From NCBI RefSeq assembly GCF_014649535.1, contig NZ_BMTF01000021.1, positions 1 to 64,000 on the forward strand: 64,000 bases of DNA, given 5' to 3'. This DNA is from Streptomyces gelaticus. Lineage in GTDB: Bacteria > Actinomycetota > Actinomycetes > Streptomycetales > Streptomycetaceae. A model generated the notes under the pieces. It was not told the DNA's origin. It saw nothing but the letters and a program-made list of their open reading frames with translations, and made no database searches. This document shows positions 44,612-52,908 of this stretch, one piece after another (within the stretch, counting starts at the first letter, position 1; each line of letters opens with the position of its first letter). Made by a program: the position numbers and the translations under genes.

Positions 44612-46771
44612 TCAGCCCGCTGCGGCGAGGACCAGGGGCAGAACCTGTTCGCTGCCTGCCTGCTGGAGCAGCCGGGCGGCGACGGCGAGAGTCCAGCCGG
44701 AGTCGGTGCAGTCGTCCACGAGCAGGACGGGACCGGGGGTGCCGGCCAGGGCGCCGGCCAGCTCCTCGGGAACGGCGAACGCGCCGGAGAGCGCCCTGAG
44801 GCGCTGGGCGGAGTTGCTGCGGCGGGCCGCGTGCGCACCGCTCGGCCCGGTGTACGTCAGGGTGCCGAGGAAAGGAAGGCGGCCGACGGTCGCGATTCCC
44901 CGGGCGAGGGAGCCGACCAGTTGCGGGCGGGTCAGGGACGGTACGGCGACGACTCCTACCGGCCGGGCGGCGGCGTCCGGGACATTCGGCGCCCAGCCGC
45001 CCGAAGAGCGTGCCCAGTCGGCGAGGACCGCCACCGCAGCCCGCAGGACGTCGTCCGGGACCGGGCCGTCGGGTGCGTTCTCGGCGAGCAGCGGGCGCAG
45101 CCGGTTGCCCCAGCCGATGTCCGAGAGCCGCCCCAGTGCACGTCCGGTGGAGCACTGCTCCTTGGCCGGGATACGGCCTTTGAGGTCGATGCCCAGTGCG
45201 GGCATGCCCGTCGGCCACATGCGGCGCGGCTCGACCTCCACCCCCGGGCGGTCCAGTTCCTTCGTCGCGCCCGTCAGCGTCTCGGCGGAAACGGCCGTGT
45301 CGGCCCAGGCTCCCACGCAGTTGTCGCACCGACCGCACGGGGCCGCCCCCTCGTCGTCCAACTGCCGGCGCAGGAACTCCATCCGGCACTGGGACGTGCT
45401 CGCGTAGTCCCGCATGGCCTGCTGCTCGGCCGACCGCTGCCGCGCCACCCACGCGTAGCGTTCGGCGTCATACGTCCACTCGGCGCCCGTCGCCGTCCAG
45501 CCGCCCTTGACCCGCTTGACCGCGCCGTCGACGTCCAGCACCTTCAGCATCGACTCCAGACGCGTGCGCCGGAGGTCCACCGCCGCCTCCAGGGCCGGCA
45601 CGGACAGTGGCCGTCCCGCACCCGCGAGGGCCGAGAGCGTCTGCCGGACCTGTGCCTCGGGCGGGAAGGCGGTATCGGCGAAATAGCGCCAGATGGCTTC
45701 GTCCTCCTTGCCCGGCAGCAGCAGCACATCGGCGTGGGCCACCCCGCGTCCCGCACGCCCCACCTGCTGGTAGTAGGCGATCGGCGAGGACGGCGAGCCG
45801 AGGTGGACCACGAAGCCCAGATCCGGCTTGTCGAATCCCATGCCCAGGGCCGAGGTCGCGACCAGCGCCTTGACCCGGTTCTCCTGCAGGTCGGCTTCTG
45901 CCTGCAGCCGGTCGGCGTTCTCCGTCCTTCCGGTGTACGAGGCGACGCGGAAGCCGCGCTGCCTCAGGAAGGCGGTGGCCTCCTCCGCCGCGGCGACGGT
46001 GAGGGCGTAGATGATCCCGGAGCCCGGCAGCTCCTCCAGGTGCTCGGCGAGCCAGGCCAGCCTGTGCGGGGCGTCGGGCAGCCGGACGACGCCCAGCCGC
46101 AGGCTTTCCCGCTCCAGCGGACCGCGCAGTACCAGGGCCTCGCCGGCACCGGTTCCCAGTTGGTCGGCCACGTCCGCGGTGACCCGCGCGTTCGCCGTAG
46201 CGGTGGTGGCCAGCACCGGTACGCCGGGAGCGAGCTCGGCGAGCATCGCCCGCAACCGGCGGTAGTCGGGCCGGAAGTCATGCCCCCAGTCGGAGATGCA
46301 GTGCGCCTCGTCCACCACCAGCAGGCCCGTGGTGGCCGCGAGCCTGGGCAGCACCTGATCGCGGAAATCCACGGAGTTGAGACGCTCCGGACTCACGAGG
46401 AGGACATCGGTCTCGCCGCGCTCGACCTCCTCGTAGATGGTCTCCCACTCCTCCGGGTTGGCCGAGTTGATGGTGTGTGCCCGGATACCGGCCCGCGCCG
46501 CCGACTCGACCTGGTTGCGCATCAGCGCCAGCAGCGGCGAGACGATCACCGTGGGCCCGGAGCCACGCCGGCGCAGCAGAGCGGTCGCGACGAAGTACAC
46601 CGCCGACTTGCCCCAGCCCGTGCGCTGCACCACCAGCGCACGCCGCCGCTCCTCCACCAGGGCCGCGACCGCCTGCCACTGGTCCTCCCGGAGCCGCGCC
46701 GAGCCTCCCGGATCGCCGACGAGCTCGGCGAGGACGGCATCGGCTTCGGCGCGGAGGTCCAGGTTGTCCAT
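44612..46771 (-). CDS. RecQ-family DNA helicase with C-terminal phosphoribosyltransferase-like domain
   Basis: 719 residues from ATG 46771. The helicase core has TGWGKSAVYF (motif I), VIVSPLLALMRNQ (Ia), VVDEAHCISDWGHDFRPDY (II), LATTATAN (III), ALVATSALGMGFDKPDL (V) and QQVGRAGRG (VI). The RecQ zinc-binding Cys set is QCRMEFLRRQ...CGRCDNC near 470. The usual HRDC end is absent. From about 590 the chain looks like a PRTase: VGVVAVPSLTRPQLVGSLARG and the PRPP-loop-like PVLLVDDCTDSGWTLAVAARLL. This fusion occurs in actinobacteria as far as I recall; its meaning is unclear. GGAGG lies only one base before the ATG, so the start could be the TTG four codons earlier. Confidence 0.9.
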   Translation of the reverse strand: MDNLDLRAEADAVLAELVGDPGGSARLREDQWQAVAALVEERRRALVVQRTGWGKSAVYFVATALLRRRGSGPTVIVSPLLALMRNQVESAARAGIRAHTINSANPEEWETIYEEVERGETDVLLVSPERLNSVDFRDQVLPRLAATTGLLVVDEAHCISDWGHDFRPDYRRLRAMLAELAPGVPVLATTATANARVTADVADQLGTGAGEALVLRGPLERESLRLGVVRLPDAPHRLAWLAEHLEELPGSGIIYALTVAAAEEATAFLRQRGFRVASYTGRTENADRLQAEADLQENRVKALVATSALGMGFDKPDLGFVVHLGSPSSPIAYYQQVGRAGRGVAHADVLLLPGKEDEAIWRYFADTAFPPEAQVRQTLSALAGAGRPLSVPALEAAVDLRRTRLESMLKVLDVDGAVKRVKGGWTATGAEWTYDAERYAWVARQRSAEQQAMRDYASTSQCRMEFLRRQLDDEGAAPCGRCDNCVGAWADTAVSAETLTGATKELDRPGVEVEPRRMWPTGMPALGIDLKGRIPAKEQCSTGRALGRLSDIGWGNRLRPLLAENAPDGPVPDDVLRAAVAVLADWARSSGGWAPNVPDAAARPVGVVAVPSLTRPQLVGSLARGIATVGRLPFLGTLTYTGPSGAHAARRSNSAQRLRALSGAFAVPEELAGALAGTPGPVLLVDDCTDSGWTLAVAARLLQQAGSEQVLPLVLAAAG

Positions 46772-46815
46772 GCCTCCATGCAACCCGATGGCACCGACAA
46801 TCGGCGAATCCGCCC

Positions 46816-46860
46816 CATGGGAAACCGGCGCATCGACCGCCTCATGGGAAACCGGGCGCA
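46816..46860. repeat. Direct repeats in the divergent region upstream of the RecQ-like gene
   Basis: catgggaaaccggcgca at 46816-46832 recurs as catgggaaaccgggcgca at 46843-46860, 27 bases apart (start to start). They lie within the 395-base gap (46772-47166) between two divergent genes. The rest of the gap has no gene that I can support. The repeats could be protein-binding sites. Confidence 0.55.
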
Positions 46861-47166
46861 CCGGCCGGCCGCCGGCGATGGCAGCGGGGCTGAAGCGGCC
46901 GACCGGGACGTACGGAGCGTTTCCGCTGGTCCTCGCTGTTCAGGCGGGACAGAAGGTGTCATCCCGGCTGGGCGGGGGCAGGGATATCAGAGTCATTCCG
47001 GCTGATTCCCGTCAGCTGCGCCAATTGCTCGTTGCCGCCCGCCGATACGCCAGGAAGAATTGGACTCGCTCCCCGCGCAGTCCCTTTCGCGGCCCGGAAG
47101 GGCTGTGCCGCGGTGCGCCCTCACTCGACCTGCCCGCACCATGGGCGCGTATGCGAAGGGAGGATC

Positions 47167-47796
47167 GTGACCTTCGGATTCGCTCCGTCCGCAGCCACTT
47201 CGACAGCGGTGTCCGCCGACTCCGCCAACCGTCTCGCCAGGATGCTCGAACCGGCCGAGTGGGCCGAAGCGGGCATACCGTTGCTGCGCAATCCCCGCGA
47301 GGTGGTCAACGGCCTGCACACCCGGCACCGGCCGACCCCGGCGACCGCTGTGGTCGCCGTGCTCGACCACGAGGAACGCCTCACGGCCAGCGCCTCGTTC
47401 GCCCGCCGCTCCACGGCCGCTGACGGCTGGGAGTTCCGCAACGCGCTGCTGGCCCATCTGCGCCGGGTCATCCCGCACGATCTCCGTCGCCGCACGCCCG
47501 TGCGTACCGCGGTACTTCTCTACTGCCGTGAGGGCGACGAGCGTTGGACGGAGGAGGACGGGGCGTGGATGTGGGGCCTGCGGGACGCCTGCACACTGCA
47601 CGGCCTGCGGTGCGGCGCGTACATCACGCTGACCGGGGGTGGTTGGCAGGTGCTGGGCGAGGGCCGGGCCGGGCGCCGTCCCAACTCCGTGTCGCGGCCG
47701 TCCGCCCTCGCCGACGCCTCGCTCGGCCCGGATCAGGCGCCGCTGCGCTCCGGCGGCGGTGCGGCGCAACCGCTGCGGCGTACCGCGGCCCGCTGA
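47167..47796 (+). CDS. Conserved hypothetical protein
   Basis: 209 residues from GTG 47167 (AAGGGAGG upstream, spacing short). The soluble core is about 30-165 (MLEPAEWAEAGIPLLRNPREVVNGLHTRH, VVAVLDHEERLTASASFARR, EFRNALLAHLRRVIPHDLRRRTPVRTAVLLYCREGDERWTEEDGAWMWGLRDACTLHGLRCG). The last 40 residues are Arg/Ala-rich and disordered. No catalytic motif is seen and I do not recognise the family. It is convergent with the next gene and divergent from the RecQ-like gene. Confidence 0.8.
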   Translation: MTFGFAPSAATSTAVSADSANRLARMLEPAEWAEAGIPLLRNPREVVNGLHTRHRPTPATAVVAVLDHEERLTASASFARRSTAADGWEFRNALLAHLRRVIPHDLRRRTPVRTAVLLYCREGDERWTEEDGAWMWGLRDACTLHGLRCGAYITLTGGGWQVLGEGRAGRRPNSVSRPSALADASLGPDQAPLRSGGGAAQPLRRTAAR

Positions 47797-47861
47797 GCCG
47801 GCCGCGGACCCGGCCGCCCTGTCGGACAGCCGGGCCACCACGGTGCCGTGTTCCCTGCAGA

Positions 47862-48476
47862 TCAGACGCCTGCACCGAGCACTGCGTTGATCCGCTGCGG
47901 GTCCCCGCACACGATCAGCAGTGCTCCGGCGCGTTCCCGCGCCCCGGTCAGCGCCCCGGCGACGGCGTCACCGCCGTTGACGGCGACGATCACCACCGGA
48001 CGGGCCTTCAGCCGTTCCGCGGTGGCGGCACCGGCGAAGAAGACATCGTCGCCGGCCTCGTGCTGCGCCCAGTAGGCGGCCTCTCCGAAGGAGAGTTCGT
48101 GCGCCGCCCACGGGTGCTGCTCACCGGTGGTGAGCACCAGGATGTCGCCCGGTGCGCGGCCGGAGTCGAGCAGCAGGTCCACGGCTTCGTCGGCGGCGTC
48201 GAGTGCGCCGGCCGCCGAGGCGGGGATCAGCTGGATCTGTGGTGCGGAACGATTCTCCGGCCGGTCCGTCCGGGGGCGGTCGGAGGTGGGCTGCGGGCGC
48301 TGCGTCGGGGGCGCGGGCCTCGCGGGGCCGGGCCCGGGACGACCGGGGCGCGGCGTGGCCGCTGAACGCGGGCCGGGTACAGGACGGGGGGTCGGCGCGG
48401 TGCGGCCTGCGGCCGGAGTGACGCGGGGACCCTGGGCGCTCTCGTGAATCTGAGGCTCCTCGGGGATGAGAGGCAT
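47862..48476 (-). CDS. Conserved hypothetical protein with Pro/Arg-rich N-terminus
   Basis: 204 residues. Residues 1-75 are Pro/Arg/Thr low complexity. The C-terminal part (about 78-204) looks like a small alpha/beta domain (DEAVDLLLDSGRAPGDILVLTTGEQHPWAAHELSFGEAAYW, RPVVIVAVNGGDAVAGAL, ALLIVCGDPQRINAVLG). The pattern recalls the C-terminal Rossmann-like half of a UvrD-type helicase or nucleotide-binding fold, but no P-loop is present. It lies 61 bases upstream-to-downstream from the rnhB gene on the same strand. Confidence 0.8.
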   Translation of the reverse strand: MPLIPEEPQIHESAQGPRVTPAAGRTAPTPRPVPGPRSAATPRPGRPGPGPARPAPPTQRPQPTSDRPRTDRPENRSAPQIQLIPASAAGALDAADEAVDLLLDSGRAPGDILVLTTGEQHPWAAHELSFGEAAYWAQHEAGDDVFFAGAATAERLKARPVVIVAVNGGDAVAGALTGARERAGALLIVCGDPQRINAVLGAGV

Positions 48477-48536
48477 GGGTGGTTGTCTATCAAACGCCGA
48501 CGCTCGGGGCCCCGGCGGGTGGGTACTTGTGCGCGA

Positions 48537-49247
48537 TCAGAAGTCGAAGCCGAGCTGGCCCCCGCTTTCCACTGCAGCCGCCTCGGCGGAGATCCGGACC
48601 TTCTTGAGGTGCTGCCATTTGGGCAGCGCGTCGAGATAGGACCACGAGAGCCGGTGATGAGGTGTGGGCCCCCACTCCTCCAGCGCGGCCCTGTGCACGG
48701 GCGACGGGTAGCCGGCGTTGGCCCCGAAGGCGAAATCGGCGTACTCCCCGGAATCCGCGCCCAGTTCGGCCATCATCGTGTCCCGGTGGACCTTGGCGAT
48801 CACCGAGGCGGCCGCGACCGCGATGCAGGACTGATCGCCCTTGATCACTGTACGGACCTGCCAGGGCTCTCCCAGGTAGTCGTGCTTGCCGTCGAGGATC
48901 ACCGCGTCCGGCCGGACCGGCAGGGCTTCGAGGGCGCGCACGGCGGCGAGACGCAGCGCAGCCGTCATCCCGAGCTCGTCGATCTCCTGCGCGGATGCGT
49001 CGCCGAGACCGAACGCGGTGACCCAGCGCTCCAGCAACGGCGCGAGTTCCGCGCGGCGTTTGGGGCTGATCAGCTTGGAGTCGGTGAGCCCGGCGGGAGG
49101 TCTGCGGAGGCCGGTGACGGCCGCGCACACGGTGACCGGTCCCGCCCACGCCCCGCGGCCGACCTCATCGACACCGGCGACGGTCTTGGCACCAGTAGTA
49201 GCGCGCAGTGAGCGCTCGACGGTGTGCGTGGGTGGTTCGTACGGCAT
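48537..49247 (-). CDS. rnhB: Ribonuclease HII
   Basis: 236 residues from ATG 49247. It removes RNA from RNA/DNA hybrids and misincorporated ribonucleotides in the cytosol. The DEVGRG motif with its first two acidic ligands is at residues 26-31. The other active-site Asps are in VILDGKHDYLG (near 120) and VIAKVHRDTMM (near 150). The C-terminal tail ends GQLGFDF, common to actinobacterial RNase HII. It is followed by the Pro/Arg-rich hypothetical gene on the same strand. Confidence 0.95.
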   Translation of the reverse strand: MPYEPPTHTVERSLRATTGAKTVAGVDEVGRGAWAGPVTVCAAVTGLRRPPAGLTDSKLISPKRRAELAPLLERWVTAFGLGDASAQEIDELGMTAALRLAAVRALEALPVRPDAVILDGKHDYLGEPWQVRTVIKGDQSCIAVAAASVIAKVHRDTMMAELGADSGEYADFAFGANAGYPSPVHRAALEEWGPTPHHRLSWSYLDALPKWQHLKKVRISAEAAAVESGGQLGFDF

Positions 49248-49358
49248 GGCGCCTGTCAGCGTACGCCGATGGGGGCGCCCGCAACACCCCGGGGCGCCCC
49301 TCGGTCGTCCCGGGCCCGTTGATGGCCGCACCGCCTCCACGGACCTGGCCCGGACCGG

Positions 49359-51092
49359 TCAGTACGGGTCGTACGGATCGCTTTGGTCACCGTCCCGATC
49401 GCTGTCCCCGACACCCGTACGCGACGACGAGACACAGGACCGCGCCGCGTCCTGCGGACTGCGTTTCCGCAGAATGTCCCGGGCCCTCGACTCGCCCCAG
49501 CTGGTGGCGTACCAGGGGACGTCGTCGGAGCGCAGCGACCGTTCGATGTCCCTGAGTGCGCAGGAGCGCAGTGGCTCGGGCAGCGTGTCCAGGGCCGGTA
49601 CGGCGTCGGCCGAGAGACCCCGGAGGTAGTCGATGTCGATCGAGTGGTCGTCGCGGTACCGCTGAACGTTCTGCTCCGCGATCAGCCCGTCGGGCGAGGC
49701 CAGCCCGAACGCGAGGACACCGACGGCCGCGCTCGCGGCCACGGCACGCGGCAGCAGGCGGGCACCGAACACCCCGGCGGCCATGATCAGGACGAGCACC
49801 ACGCCCAGCCAGAGTTCCACCGCGGCCACGGATATCCGCAGCCGTGTCAGACCGTACGCGTCGACGTAGAGGTCCATCCGCCTCAGCGCGGAGGCCACGA
49901 CGGTCAGGGTGAGCAGGCACAGCACGCCGAGCACGGTCCGCACGAGGGTGCGGTCGCCGCCCCGCCCGCGAGGGGCCCAGCGCAGGGCGAGTGCGATCAC
50001 CAGCAGGGTGAGGAGTGTGGCCCAGAGAAGCTGCCAGAAACCCTGCCGGGCGTATGCGGAGTAGCTGAGATCGGTCTCGGCCATCACCTTGTCGTAGCCG
50101 CCGAGCAGCACGGTGAGCTGGACGGCTATGAAGACGGCGAACAGCAGGTTCAGCACGACGAGCGGAAGCGCCCACTCCAGGCGTCCGCGGGGTTCCCCCC
50201 GGCGGACGGTGATGCCGTCCCAGCGCACCGGAGCGGCCGCGGCGTACGCGGCGGCGAGCGCGCCGACCAGGCCGGTCAGGAAGAGGAGGAATCGCCACGG
50301 GCTGCCGCTGACCGACACATCGGGCATCAGACTGCCGAGCACATCGGCGAAGGCTGCATCGGCGCTCGCGAACAGCGCCCCGAACACGATCAGCAGGACG
50401 ACCGCCACCGCGACGCTGCGGAGAACAGCTCCCAGTCGGCCTCTGGACCCCTTCATCCGCGCACGCACGCCCCGTACGCCCCAGGCGAGACCATCGGCAA
50501 TGGCGCTGAACAGGCCCAGCGAAGCCAGGAACACCCCGAGCCAGCTGCGGCTGCCGTGCAGGGCGAGCGAGCCCAGCGCGACGGACGACACGATGGCCAG
50601 GAAGACGGGCCACCCGGCGTCCCGAAGGGCCGGGACGGCGAGGAGCGCCAGTCCGCCGACCGCCCAGAAGGCCGTCCACGGACGCAGGCGGCGACCGGCG
50701 GTCCGCGCGGCGAAGAAGGCCCCGAGCGTCGCCGGTACCGCGACGATCAGCGCGTTCAGGCCGAGGCCGTCGCCCAGCAGCAGGCCGCTCAGGATCGCCG
50801 TGACGATGACGCAGCAGAGCGTCGCACCGCCGATGGAGGCCGGCGCGGCCGGACGCAGTGTCGACAGTGTGGAGGCCTGGGGGCTGCTCTGCCGCCAGGG
50901 GTCGGCCGGCTGCTGGTGCCCGCCCTGTTGCGCGTACAGCGGCACCTTTGGCGGCTCGGGAACGATGTCCCCGGGCTCCGGCCGCGGAGCCTTCGACTGT
51001 GCGGGCCACTCCGGCGTTACGGCCTGCCCCGGTGGCTCGGGCGGCTCGGGGGCATCGGCCGGCCGGGGCGCTTCTGACGTGTGATCGGACAT
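49359..51092 (-). CDS. DUF4173 family polytopic membrane protein
   Basis: 577 residues from ATG 51092 (GGGGAGGGG four bases before). Residues 1-90 are Pro/Glu/Ala-rich and cytoplasmic. About 12 TM helices follow (from VTAILSGLLLGDGLGLNALIV). The motif MDLYVDAYGLTRLRISVAAVELWLG and the later RYRDDHSIDIDYLRGLSADAVPAL are what I associate with DUF4153/DUF4173 proteins. The last 90 residues are soluble. Function unknown; in relatives an operon partner is often a regulator, but none is present here. Confidence 0.85.
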   Translation of the reverse strand: MSDHTSEAPRPADAPEPPEPPGQAVTPEWPAQSKAPRPEPGDIVPEPPKVPLYAQQGGHQQPADPWRQSSPQASTLSTLRPAAPASIGGATLCCVIVTAILSGLLLGDGLGLNALIVAVPATLGAFFAARTAGRRLRPWTAFWAVGGLALLAVPALRDAGWPVFLAIVSSVALGSLALHGSRSWLGVFLASLGLFSAIADGLAWGVRGVRARMKGSRGRLGAVLRSVAVAVVLLIVFGALFASADAAFADVLGSLMPDVSVSGSPWRFLLFLTGLVGALAAAYAAAAPVRWDGITVRRGEPRGRLEWALPLVVLNLLFAVFIAVQLTVLLGGYDKVMAETDLSYSAYARQGFWQLLWATLLTLLVIALALRWAPRGRGGDRTLVRTVLGVLCLLTLTVVASALRRMDLYVDAYGLTRLRISVAAVELWLGVVLVLIMAAGVFGARLLPRAVAASAAVGVLAFGLASPDGLIAEQNVQRYRDDHSIDIDYLRGLSADAVPALDTLPEPLRSCALRDIERSLRSDDVPWYATSWGESRARDILRKRSPQDAARSCVSSSRTGVGDSDRDGDQSDPYDPY

Positions 51093-51308
51093 GGGACCCC
51101 TCCCCACCGGGGTCCGCGCACACCGCCCGCAGGGCAGCGGCTGGGGCACCCCGGCGTCTCATTTTCGGCGCACGACCGTCTGGATGATCATCGACGGCGG
51201 CGTGGCCGAAAGAGTAGCTTCCCGTCGCTGGTCCGGGCCGTGCGAGGAGGAGCTGTGGCAGTACCGTGACAGTCCGGCGGCCTCAACGGGGTGTTCCGGT
51301 CCGCCGCC

Positions 51309-52211
51309 CTATCGCGGGAGCCAGTCCGGCAGCTCCTCCGTCCGTGCCGTCCAGTCGGCCGGCGGTGCGCCCGCGTTGCTCGCCGCGACGACCCCGCCGG
51401 CAATCGCGCAGGTGGTGTCGACGTCTCCGCCGGCCTGGGCGGTCACCCAGAAGGCCTGCTCGAAATCGCCGAGGCTCCGCGCCGCCGACCAGAGGGCGAA
51501 CGGAACCGTGTCATGTGCGCTGGTGCGCCGGCCGTTACCGAGGACCGCCGCGACCGTCCCGGCGTCGCCGTAGTCGAGCATGTCGCGTGCCCGTCGCAGT
51601 CCTGCGCCGACGGCGCTGCGCGGTACGAGCGCGATGACGCCGTCGAGCAGGTCCGCCGGAGTGGGCGGCCCGGCGGGCGCCGCCGCGAGTGCGGCAGCTG
51701 CCGCGACGGCCATCGCGCCCACGACCGCCTCGCGGTGCTGGTGCGTGGTGTACGAGGAGATCTCGGCCTGATGCGTGGCCTGCTCGGGGTCGTCCGCGTA
51801 CCAGGCGCCGAGCGGGGCGATGCGCATCGCCGAGCCGTTGCCCCAGGAGCCCTGGCCGTTGAACAACGCGGACGCCAGCTCGCGCCAGTCACCGCCTTCC
51901 CGGACCAGCCTGAGCAGCCGGTTCACGGCGGGGCCGTATCCCCGGTCGAAGTCGTGGTGGCCGGCGAAGGCGCGGGCGAGCGCGTCCTGGTCGATCCGCT
52001 CGTGCTCCACCAGCACGGCCAGCACCGAACACGCCATCTCGGTGTCGTCCGTCCACTGCCAGGGACCCGGCGGGAGTTCGCGCTGCTTCAGCAGCGGATA
52101 GTTGACGGGCACAAAGAACTGGGAGCCCAGTGCGTCTCCCACGGAGAGCCCGCGCAGGCTGGCAAGGGCACGTTCGAAACGGTGGCCGGAAGCGGATTCA
52201 GCGGTTGTCAT
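51309..52211 (-). CDS. ADP-ribosylglycohydrolase family protein
   Basis: 300 residues. It has the all-helical DraG/ARH fold with the bimetal ligands in WTDDTEMACSVL (near residue 53) and GGDVDTTCAIAGG (near 265). Members remove ADP-ribose from proteins or nucleic acids, or cleave related N-glycosides. No ADP-ribosyltransferase is seen nearby. It is 12 bases from the histidine phosphatase gene upstream on the same strand. Confidence 0.92.
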   Translation of the reverse strand: MTTAESASGHRFERALASLRGLSVGDALGSQFFVPVNYPLLKQRELPPGPWQWTDDTEMACSVLAVLVEHERIDQDALARAFAGHHDFDRGYGPAVNRLLRLVREGGDWRELASALFNGQGSWGNGSAMRIAPLGAWYADDPEQATHQAEISSYTTHQHREAVVGAMAVAAAAALAAAPAGPPTPADLLDGVIALVPRSAVGAGLRRARDMLDYGDAGTVAAVLGNGRRTSAHDTVPFALWSAARSLGDFEQAFWVTAQAGGDVDTTCAIAGGVVAASNAGAPPADWTARTEELPDWLPR

Positions 52212-52223
52212 CGCTCCTCCACT

Positions 52224-52883
52224 CTATCCGGTGATGCCGTACGGCTCAGGGGTGCGCCAGCGCTCGAACGGCCGGTCAAGGGTGTAGCGGCCGTCCTCCC
52301 CGAGTATCAGCGTCCGGGTCTCTCCGTTGCCCGGATTGGACAGCGACTCGAACTCGGCGACCGACCAGTGGAACCAGCGCATGCAGAACAAACGCATGGT
52401 CAGTCCGTGCGTGACCAGCAGAACGTTCGGCGGATGGTCGGGCGCCTCGAAACTCCGGTACAGGCTCTCCAGAAAGGCCCCGACCCTGTCGTACACATCG
52501 GCTCCGGACTCCCCCTGCGCGAAACGGTAGAAGAAGTGGCCGTACGCATCCCGGTACGCCTTCTGCAGCCGCACGTCGTCGCGGTCCTGCCAGTTCCCCC
52601 AGTCCTGCTCGCGCAGGCGCGGCTCCTCCCGTACCCGGACCCGCTCAAGGTCCAGGCCGAGAGACCTGAACGTCTCGTGGGTGCGGCGGTACGGCGAGAC
52701 GTACACGCTGACCCGCTCGCCGCCGAACAGCTCGCGCAGCCGTACTCCTGCCTCCCTGGCCTGCCTCAGCCCTGTTGCCGTGAGCCTCAGCGCATGGTCC
52801 GGCTCGCGCTCGTACACCGTGTCGTCGACGTTGCCCTCGGACTCCCCGTGTCTCACCAGGACAATGCGTTGCGGTCGTGCCAT
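52224..52883 (-). CDS. Histidine phosphatase (phosphoglycerate mutase-like) family protein
   Basis: 219 residues. The phosphohistidine motif is VLVRHGESEGN at residues 7-17. The second catalytic core Arg is in SPYRRTHET, and the later His is in LLVTHGLTMRLF. It is a cytosolic phosphatase or mutase of unknown substrate. It is the first gene of a two-gene minus-strand pair with the ADP-ribosylglycohydrolase gene. Confidence 0.93.
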   Translation of the reverse strand: MARPQRIVLVRHGESEGNVDDTVYEREPDHALRLTATGLRQAREAGVRLRELFGGERVSVYVSPYRRTHETFRSLGLDLERVRVREEPRLREQDWGNWQDRDDVRLQKAYRDAYGHFFYRFAQGESGADVYDRVGAFLESLYRSFEAPDHPPNVLLVTHGLTMRLFCMRWFHWSVAEFESLSNPGNGETRTLILGEDGRYTLDRPFERWRTPEPYGITG

Positions 52884-52908
52884 GTACCGACCCTAGAACG
52901 GCTGCGGC

